Assembly (NCBI GenBank): GCA_963764665.1
Contig: CAVXTL010000026.1
Span: forward strand, 1 to 64,000
DNA length: 64,000 nt
Source: JACVRW01 sp963764665
Lineage (GTDB): Bacteria; Actinomycetota; Thermoleophilia; Solirubrobacterales; Thermoleophilaceae
Direction: 5' to 3'
Position numbers and translations under genes: made by a program. Numbering within the stretch: position 1 is the first letter of the stretch; the number at the start of each line of letters is the position of its first letter. Below, one piece after another: positions 58,612 to 64,000 of the stretch. Below the pieces are notes generated by a model. It was not told where the DNA came from. It was given only the letters and a program-made list of their open reading frames with translations, and searched no databases.

Positions 58612-59286
58612 CTAGGCGGCGAACAGTGTCAGGTCGGGCTCGCGGTCGCCCCGCAGCTGGGCGGGATCCACCGTCACGCAGACGATCCCGCGCGACTCGG
58701 CGAGCACGCGCGCCTGCGGCTTGATCGTCTGCGCGGCGAGGATCCCGCGGCATCCCGAGAGCCCGGGCTCCGTGCAGATCCGCTCGAGGTAGCGGGTGAG
58801 CTGCTCCACGGCGTCGATCGTGCCCACGCGCTTGATCTCCACCGCCACGAACTCGTCCTCGGGGTCGCGGCACATGAGGTCCACCGGGCCGATGTCGGTG
58901 GGCCACTCGCGGCGCACCAGGCGGAGTCCCTCGGCGCAGCTGTCCGGCCGGTCGGCCAGGAGCTCCTGGAGCTCGCGCTCCACGCCCTCCTTCTCGAGCG
59001 CGGCGGCCTCGCCCATGTCGTGGCTCACGTCGGACACCACCTCGGCGATCCGGATCTCGAGCCGGTCCTCGCTCGCGCCGGCGCGCTTGCGCACGACCAT
59101 CAGGCCCGGCTCCTCCTCGATCACCGTGGGCGGCGTCATCCAGTTCTGGGGCTTGAAGCCGCCCGAGTCGGCGTGGACCATCACGGATCCGTCGTCCTTC
59201 AGCATGAGCAGCCGCAGCGCCTCCGGGAGGACGGCGCTGAGGCGGCCGGAGTAGACGACCTCGCAGCGGGCGACGATCAGGCGCAC
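58612..59286 (-). CDS. nucS: Endonuclease NucS (EndoMS)
   Basis: A 224-residue NucS/EndoMS mismatch endonuclease: an N-terminal dimerisation beta-barrel (MRLIVARCEVVYSGRLSAVLPEALRLLMLK) and a C-terminal RecB-like nuclease with D-x-n-E-x-K-type residues in PVDLMCRDPEDEFVAVEIKRVG and QLTRYLERI. It cuts both strands at mismatches, replacing MutS/MutL in actinobacteria and archaea; no mutS or mutL is present in the window. It ends in the peptide EPDLTLFAA, which resembles the clamp-binding tail. It is followed by an ABC exporter operon. Confidence 0.93.
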   Translation of the reverse strand: MRLIVARCEVVYSGRLSAVLPEALRLLMLKDDGSVMVHADSGGFKPQNWMTPPTVIEEEPGLMVVRKRAGASEDRLEIRIAEVVSDVSHDMGEAAALEKEGVERELQELLADRPDSCAEGLRLVRREWPTDIGPVDLMCRDPEDEFVAVEIKRVGTIDAVEQLTRYLERICTEPGLSGCRGILAAQTIKPQARVLAESRGIVCVTVDPAQLRGDREPDLTLFAA

Positions 59287-59331
59287 GGGACCCGACGCTA
59301 ACCGCGGAGGCGGACGGGGAACCCCGCAGCC

Positions 59332-59362
59332 TTGGCCTTCACCTTCTATAAAAGGCTATACA
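59332..59362 (+). promoter_or_regulatory. Candidate promoter upstream of the PI-PLC membrane gene
   Basis: -35 TTGGCC (59332-59337) and -10 TATACA (59357-59362) with a 19-base spacer, in the 147-base gap after nucS. A second TATAAA-like stretch lies at 59347. The spacer is longer than ideal. Confidence 0.35.
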
Positions 59363-59433
59363 GTGGAGAACGGGCCCCCTCCGCTCGGCGAGCTCCCGCC
59401 GGACTTACCCGGAGCTTCTGAGGGCCTGACCCC

Positions 59434-61611
59434 TTGGCTCCTCCCCCCGCCCCCGCCCCTTCTCCCGCCCCCTCCTCCCCGCCGGCGCCGGGCGGTAGGT
59501 TCGCCCCCGTGAAGCGACTCGCAAGCCGGGCGCTGGTAGTGGTGGCATCGTGCCTGCTGGTCCTGGCGCTCGTCGCGGGCTACGCCAAGCGCGCCGTGCT
59601 CGACTCAGACCAGTTCGCGAACCGCGCCACCGAGGCTCTCCGCGACGACAGCGTCCGCCGCCTGATCGCCACGAAGATCACCGACGACGTCGTGCTCGCC
59701 CGCGAGGAGAACCTGCTCGCGGCCCGGCCGCTCATCGAGTCGGTGGCCGCCGAGGCGGTCGGGTCGAACGCGTTCACGGGCCTGTTCCGCAGCGCCGTGC
59801 GCGACGTGCACCGGACCGTCTTCGATCGCGACCAGGGCTCCGTCACGCTCACCGTCGGCGACGTGGGCACGGTCCTCGCCGAGGCGCTCGAGGTGGTGCG
59901 CCCCGGGTTGGCACGCGAGGTGCGCGCGACCGAGCGCGTGGAGGTCGTCAGGCGCGACCTCGGGGACGTGGGCTCAGAGCTCGCCGGTGTGGCCGACGAG
60001 GTGCGCTTCCTGTTCGTACTGCTGCTCGTGCTCACCGCCATCGCGGCGGCCGGGGCCCTTGCGCTCTCCTCCGACCGCCGCGCCACGGCGGTCGAGCTGG
60101 GTATCGGGACGGCCGCCGGCGGCGTGGTCCTCGTGGTGGTCCTCGGCGTGCTCCGCTCGCTCGCGCTCGACTCGGTGGACGGGCCCGAGGCCCGCGCCGC
60201 GGCGGGGGCGGTCTGGGATGCATACCTCGTGGACCTGCGGACTGCCGCGTGGATCCTCGCGGGGTGCGGCGCCGTGGTGGCGGCAGCCGGATCGTCCTAC
60301 CTGAAGCCGGCGCCGCTCGGAGCGCCTCTGCGAACCGCCGCCACACGGCTGGCGGTCGAGCCCGAGCGCCCGCTGCTGCGCTGGCTGCGCGGGCTCGGCC
60401 TGATCGCGGCCGGCGTGGTGGTGCTGGTGGCGCGCGACGCCGTCATCCAACTGCTCCTGACGCTGGCCGGCGCCTACCTGATCTACGAGGGCGTGTCGGC
60501 GATCCTCCGCCTCGTCTACCGGCCGCCCGAGGAGGGCGCCGAGCGTGGCCCGCGCGGTCGTGGCCGGCGGCTGATCCCGGCGCTAACGGGCGTCGTGATC
60601 GTGGCGCTCGCGATCGGCGCTTTCGTGGGCGGCGGCGGGACCACGGTCGCCGCGCCGCACGGCGGGCCGTGCAACGGGCACGACGAGCTCTGCGGCAAGC
60701 CGATCGACGAGCTGGCGCTACCCGCGACGCACAACTCGATGGCGGTGCCGCTCCCCGGCTGGTTCGCTTCCGAGCAGGACGCGCCCATCGCCGATCAGCT
60801 CGACGACGGCGTCCGCGGGCTGCTGATCGACACCCACTACGGCGACCGGCTTCCCGGCGGCAGGGTGCGCACGGAGTTCGTCGAGCGGTCGAAGCCGCAG
60901 GCCGCGGTGGAGAAGGACGCCGTCAGCCAGGAAGCGCTCGACGCCGGGCTGCGGATCCGGAGCCGGCTTGGTTTCGCCGGCGAGGGCAAGCGCGGCCTGT
61001 ACCTGTGCCACACCCTCTGCGAGATCGGCGCGACTCCGCTGCCCTCCGTGCTCACCGACCTGCGCGACTTCCTCGTGGCCAACCCGGACGAGTTCGTGGT
61101 GGTGGTGAACGAGGACTACGTCACGCCCGAGGACTTCACGAAGGCGGTACTGGACGCGGGCCTCGGCGACCTCGTGTACCGCGGCCCGGTCGCCGGCGAG
61201 TGGCCGACCGTCCGCGAGGCGCTCGACCAGGACTGGCGGGTGCTGTTCCTGGCGGAGAGCGAGGCGGGCGCGCAGCCCTGGTACCACCCGGCCTTCGAGC
61301 GCATCGTCGAGGACACCCCCTACACCTTCCGCGGCGCGAAGCCGCTCATCGACCCGGCGGGGCTGGCCGCGACCTGCGAGCCCAACCGCGGGCCCGAGGG
61401 CGCACCGCTCTTCCTCGTGAACCACTGGGTGAGCACAGATCCGACCCCGCGCCCTTCAGACGCCGCGAAGGTGAACGCCCGCGAGCCGCTGCTGCGCCGG
61501 ATGCGCGAGTGCGAGCGCGTGCGCGACCACCTCCCGAACCTGGTGGCGGTGAACTTCTACCGGCGCGGCGACGTGTTCGGCGTGGTGGACACGCTCAACG
61601 GGGTCCGCTAG
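59434..61611 (+). CDS. Membrane protein with PI-PLC-like extracellular phosphodiesterase domain
   Basis: A 725-residue protein. After a Pro/Ala-rich N-terminus come TM1 (about 30-50), an extracytoplasmic domain (about 55-185) related to the one at 51.2 kb, and further helices (about 192-215, 225-245, 265-285, 320-370 and 385-405). The last 310 residues are a PI-PLC-X-like domain: LPATHNSMAVPLPGW with His, DDGVRGLLIDTHYGD with His and YLCHTLCEIGATPL. GTG at 59509 (VKRLASRAL) is a plausible alternative start after the Pro-rich run. It could cleave phosphodiester lipids outside the cell; substrate not readable. Confidence 0.82.
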   Translation: MAPPPAPAPSPAPSSPPAPGGRFAPVKRLASRALVVVASCLLVLALVAGYAKRAVLDSDQFANRATEALRDDSVRRLIATKITDDVVLAREENLLAARPLIESVAAEAVGSNAFTGLFRSAVRDVHRTVFDRDQGSVTLTVGDVGTVLAEALEVVRPGLAREVRATERVEVVRRDLGDVGSELAGVADEVRFLFVLLLVLTAIAAAGALALSSDRRATAVELGIGTAAGGVVLVVVLGVLRSLALDSVDGPEARAAAGAVWDAYLVDLRTAAWILAGCGAVVAAAGSSYLKPAPLGAPLRTAATRLAVEPERPLLRWLRGLGLIAAGVVVLVARDAVIQLLLTLAGAYLIYEGVSAILRLVYRPPEEGAERGPRGRGRRLIPALTGVVIVALAIGAFVGGGGTTVAAPHGGPCNGHDELCGKPIDELALPATHNSMAVPLPGWFASEQDAPIADQLDDGVRGLLIDTHYGDRLPGGRVRTEFVERSKPQAAVEKDAVSQEALDAGLRIRSRLGFAGEGKRGLYLCHTLCEIGATPLPSVLTDLRDFLVANPDEFVVVVNEDYVTPEDFTKAVLDAGLGDLVYRGPVAGEWPTVREALDQDWRVLFLAESEAGAQPWYHPAFERIVEDTPYTFRGAKPLIDPAGLAATCEPNRGPEGAPLFLVNHWVSTDPTPRPSDAAKVNAREPLLRRMRECERVRDHLPNLVAVNFYRRGDVFGVVDTLNGVR

Positions 61612-61626
61612 CCGGCTGGTCCGCCG

Positions 61627-62400
61627 CTAGCGCTTCCAGGGGAGCTTCGACTTCTTCTTGCGCCGAAGCGTCACCCCGCGCTGCCTGGCGAGCACGCCGC
61701 CGCCGATGCCGAGCGCGGCCAGGCTCGCGGCGATCACCGTCGGGCGTGCCCGCAGCCGGCGGAACTCGCCCTCGACCTCGGGCCAGACCATGGCCTCGAC
61801 CACCTCGGCGGCGCCCTCCGGGGTCACCGCCAGCTCACCCACCTCGATCGGCATGGAGAAGGCCACCTGCACCCGGCGCGGCTTTGGGAACGGCCCCAGG
61901 AACAGCTTCTCGCTGCCGGTGATGGCCGCCGGCACTATCGGGGCGCCCTCCTCGAGCGCCAGCCGCCCGGCGCCGCGCTTCGGGTGCCCCAGCTCGTCGG
62001 GGTCGCGGATCCGGGTCCCCTCGGGGAAGAGGGCGAGCAGCCCGCCCTGGCGCAGGATCGTCCGGGCTGTCTCGAGGGCGGCCTCGTCGGACTCGCCGCG
62101 GCGGACCGGAAACGCGCCGAGCCGCACCAGCAGGCGGCCGTAGCGCGCCTCGATCAGCTCCGTCTTGGCCATGAAGCGAAGGTGGCGGCGGGTGCAGACC
62201 GCGATGAAGAACGAGTCCCAGAAGCTCTTGTGGTTGGGGGCCACGATCGCCGCGCCCTCCTCGGGCACATGCTCGGCGCCGGACACGTGCATGCGGAAGT
62301 ACGTGCGCAGGGCGGGCTTGACGACTCCCTTCACGCCGGCGTACAACGGCCGGGACACACCCTTCTCGCGCGCGAGACGGTGCGCCTCCTCGTTCGTCAT
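61627..62400 (-). CDS. 1-acylglycerol-3-phosphate O-acyltransferase (PlsC-like)
   Basis: A 257-residue acyltransferase: motif I NHKSFWD (H-x4-D), motif II-III GGLLALFPEGTRIRDPDE and the PIVPAAITG strand. It resembles PlsC-family lysophosphatidate acyltransferases acting on phospholipid precursors at the inner membrane. A C-terminal hydrophobic stretch (TVIAASLAALGIGGG) and a basic tail (TLRRKKKSKLPWKR) suggest membrane attachment. It is 15 bases from the convergent PI-PLC gene. Confidence 0.9.
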   Translation of the reverse strand: MTNEEAHRLAREKGVSRPLYAGVKGVVKPALRTYFRMHVSGAEHVPEEGAAIVAPNHKSFWDSFFIAVCTRRHLRFMAKTELIEARYGRLLVRLGAFPVRRGESDEAALETARTILRQGGLLALFPEGTRIRDPDELGHPKRGAGRLALEEGAPIVPAAITGSEKLFLGPFPKPRRVQVAFSMPIEVGELAVTPEGAAEVVEAMVWPEVEGEFRRLRARPTVIAASLAALGIGGGVLARQRGVTLRRKKKSKLPWKR

Positions 62401-62478
62401 GACTCGCCAAGCTACAGGCGTTTCCGGCGGTCACGACTAGGGTACGAGGGTCACGACCCGACGAAGGAGCACTCCACA

Positions 62479-62667
62479 GTGAGCATCCTCGACAAGATCA
62501 CCGGACGAGCCAAGAAGGCGGCCGGCGACCTGACCGGAGACGCGTCGCTGCGTTCCGAAGGCCGCAAGGAGGAGCGCAAGGGCGAGGAGAAGGAGAAGCT
62601 CGCCGAGGCGCAGGACCGGGTGGAGGACAAGGCCCGTGACGTGGCGGATCTCGAGCGCCGCACCTAA
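62479..62667 (+). CDS. CsbD-like stress protein
   Basis: A 62-residue, highly charged protein (SILDKITGRAKKAAGDLTGDASLRSEGRKEERKGEEKEKL) of the CsbD type, general-stress proteins of unknown biochemical role. GTG start at 62479 with an AAGGAG site about 10 bases upstream. Stands alone between the acyltransferase and an AI-2E-type permease. Confidence 0.85.
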   Translation: MSILDKITGRAKKAAGDLTGDASLRSEGRKEERKGEEKEKLAEAQDRVEDKARDVADLERRT

Positions 62668-62757
62668 GCGCGCTCGAAGGACCCGGATGGTGGACGGGCG
62701 CCACGGGCGCCCGTTCCGCTTTCTGGGGCCCTTCGCCGGTAGCGTTGGGACACGCGG

Positions 62758-63924
62758 ATGACCGGCGAAAGGACCCCTCCGCACGTCGCCTACCGCGCCG
62801 TGCTGCTCGCCGCGGGCCTGCTGCTCTTCGGCCTTCTGTTCCGCCAGCTGACCACGCTGATGCTGGCGGTGCTGGTCACGATCGTGATCGCGATCCCGCT
62901 GTCCGCCGCCGCGGATCGCCTGGAGCGCTACCACGTGCCACGTGCGATCGGGGCGCTGGTGGCGCTGCTCGGCGGCGTGGCGGCGTTGGCGCTCGTCATC
63001 TATCTGCTGATCCCGCCGTTCGTGGATCAGACCGACCAGTTCGTGGACGACGTGCCGGGGATCGTGCACTCGCTGGAGAGTCGCGTGGGCGACGTGGTCG
63101 GGAGCGAGCCGAGCGAGGTGGGCGACCGCGTCCAGGAATGGTTCGAGGGCTACACCGACGACCCGGAGCGGCTGATCGGCCCGATCACCTCGATTGGCCT
63201 GAACGTGGCCGGCGTGGTCGGGGCCCTGATCCTGATCCTCATCACCGCCTACTACATGGCCGTGCGCCCGGATCCGCTCGTGGAGGGGCTCGTGAGCCTC
63301 GCCCCGCCGGCCCGTCGCGAGCACGTGCGCCACGTGCTCGCCCGCGTGCGCCAGTCGTGGATCGGCTGGATGGAGGGGGTGGGGATCGACATGCTCATCA
63401 CGGGCCTGTTCACCTACATCGCGCTCACCATCATCGGGCTCGACTTCGCGATCTTCTTCGCGGTGCTGTCGGCGCTGCTCGTGGTGGTGCCCTACTTCGG
63501 GGCGATCGCGGGAGCGATCCCGCCGGTCCTGTTCGCGCTCACCGACTCGCCGGGCAAGGCGCTGCTGGTGCTGGGCGCCTACATCCTCGTCCAGCAACTC
63601 GAGAGCAACGTGACCATGCCGGTGATCATGTCCCAGCGCGTGCGGCTGCACCCGGCGATGATCGCCATCGGGGTCGTGGTGGTGGGGCGGCTGTTCGGCT
63701 TCGTGGGCTTTTTCGTGGCCGTGCCGATCCTGTCGCTGATCACGATCTGCGTCCAGGAGTTCTGGGTCCGCGAGCTCGACGAGCTCGACCGCCAGGAGAA
63801 ACGCCCGAACATCGAGCTGCCCACCGGCGCCGACGAGGTGAGCGCGGCGCGCGAGGTCGCCGGCGAGTCCGTCCACCACGAGGTGGTGGACGAGGACGCG
63901 GAGCGGATCAGACCAGCTTCGTGA
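62758..63924 (+). CDS. AI-2E/PerM-family membrane transporter
   Basis: A 388-residue multi-pass protein: N-terminal helices (about 10-55 and 60-88), a central soluble section (IVHSLESRVGDVVGSEPSEVGDRVQEWFEG), then PYFGAIAGAIPPVLFAL, QQLESNVTMPVIMSQRVRLHPAMIAIGVVVVGRLFG and FVAVPILSLI. These match the AI-2E/PerM family, whose members are putative exporters; the autoinducer role is shown for few. A charged C-terminal tail follows. Converges on a small membrane gene at the right edge. Confidence 0.9.
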   Translation: MTGERTPPHVAYRAVLLAAGLLLFGLLFRQLTTLMLAVLVTIVIAIPLSAAADRLERYHVPRAIGALVALLGGVAALALVIYLLIPPFVDQTDQFVDDVPGIVHSLESRVGDVVGSEPSEVGDRVQEWFEGYTDDPERLIGPITSIGLNVAGVVGALILILITAYYMAVRPDPLVEGLVSLAPPARREHVRHVLARVRQSWIGWMEGVGIDMLITGLFTYIALTIIGLDFAIFFAVLSALLVVVPYFGAIAGAIPPVLFALTDSPGKALLVLGAYILVQQLESNVTMPVIMSQRVRLHPAMIAIGVVVVGRLFGFVGFFVAVPILSLITICVQEFWVRELDELDRQEKRPNIELPTGADEVSAAREVAGESVHHEVVDEDAERIRPAS

Positions 63925-64000
63925 TGGCGATCACCATTCCGGCCACCACGAACACCACGATCAGGATCTGGACGACGATCCAGAAGCGCGGGAGCTCGTT
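63908..64000 (-). CDS. C-terminal end of a small membrane protein (partial)
   Basis: The minus strand runs open from the right edge to TGA at 63908, encoding 30 residues: ELPRFWIVVQILIVVFVVAGMVIAITKLV, a single hydrophobic helix ending one residue before the stop. It overlaps the convergent permease 3' end by 17 bases. The hydrophobic pattern supports a real membrane protein, but the gene is cut by the window edge. Confidence 0.5.
   Translation of the reverse strand, partial: NELPRFWIVVQILIVVFVVAGMVIAITKLV

Overview
This is a 64 kb piece of a high-GC bacterial chromosome. GTG and TTG starts, 4-base ATGA/GTGA gene overlaps, NucS, F420-type enzymes (a DDN-like protein and an LLM-class oxidoreductase), a SigJ/SigG-like ECF sigma factor with a SnoaL tail, DUF2277 and many small stress proteins all point to Actinobacteria. 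The overall style resembles Thermoleophilia/Solirubrobacterales; that placement is inference, since no rRNA is present. There is no IS element, CRISPR array, prophage or integrase. It reads as ordinary, mostly metabolic chromosome with a few odd islands.

Layout. 0-7.8 kb: small membrane proteins, a zinc-ribbon protein, a CHASE-PAS-GGDEF-EAL c-di-GMP enzyme, an HTH/L,D-transpeptidase fusion, an ECF sigma factor overlapping an O6-alkylguanine transferase, tRNA-Ser(GCU) and small proteins. 7.8-9.7 kb: a frameshifted TolB-propeller/SGNH hydrolase gene. 9.9-24 kb: detoxification-type enzymes (FAD oxidase, alpha/beta hydrolases, VOC proteins, MFS exporter), an ECF sigma-SnoaL protein, a GH6-like protein lacking its catalytic Asp residues, a membrane GGDEF protein, enoyl-CoA hydratase and a sugar dehydrogenase. 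24.1-25.5 kb: tRNA-Arg(ACG) and a 1.27 kb segment bounded by a 29-bp copy of the tRNA 3' end, holding an indel-ridden hydrolase. 25.5-31.7 kb: two MarR loci with readable operators, YceI, a metallopeptidase, a frameshifted dienelactone hydrolase, a stand-alone CarH-like B12 module and a DDN-like protein.

31.7-41.2 kb: a two-subunit molybdenum hydroxylase, secreted GH3 beta-glucosidase, a parallel beta-helix protein, a secreted peptidase-like hydrolase and an epoxide-hydrolase-like enzyme. 41.2-44.4 kb: a tandem tautomerase, an Ada-AlkA fusion overlapping a second Ogt, and an NAD(P)-binding protein. 44.4-44.66 kb: an intergenic unit with promoter, structured RNA and terminator, a candidate new non-coding RNA. 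44.7-53.3 kb: FUSC transporter and neutral ceramidase, then a co-directional run (class II aldolase, PfkB kinase, amine oxidase, membrane protein, YceH-like, Nudix). 53.3-64 kb: MsrA, P450-LLM-PPK2 operon, a 27-bp-armed inverted repeat, NucS-ABC operon, a membrane protein carrying a PI-PLC-like domain (related to the one at 51 kb), PlsC, CsbD and an AI-2E-family permease.

How it fits together: the genes suggest an aerobic soil-type organism with plant-polymer and aromatic/xenobiotic catabolism, strong alkylation and mismatch repair (two Ogt, Ada-AlkA, NucS), c-di-GMP turnover and ECF/MarR-controlled stress responses. Four genes carry indel-type frameshifts and one lacks a canonical start; these may be real decay or assembly error.
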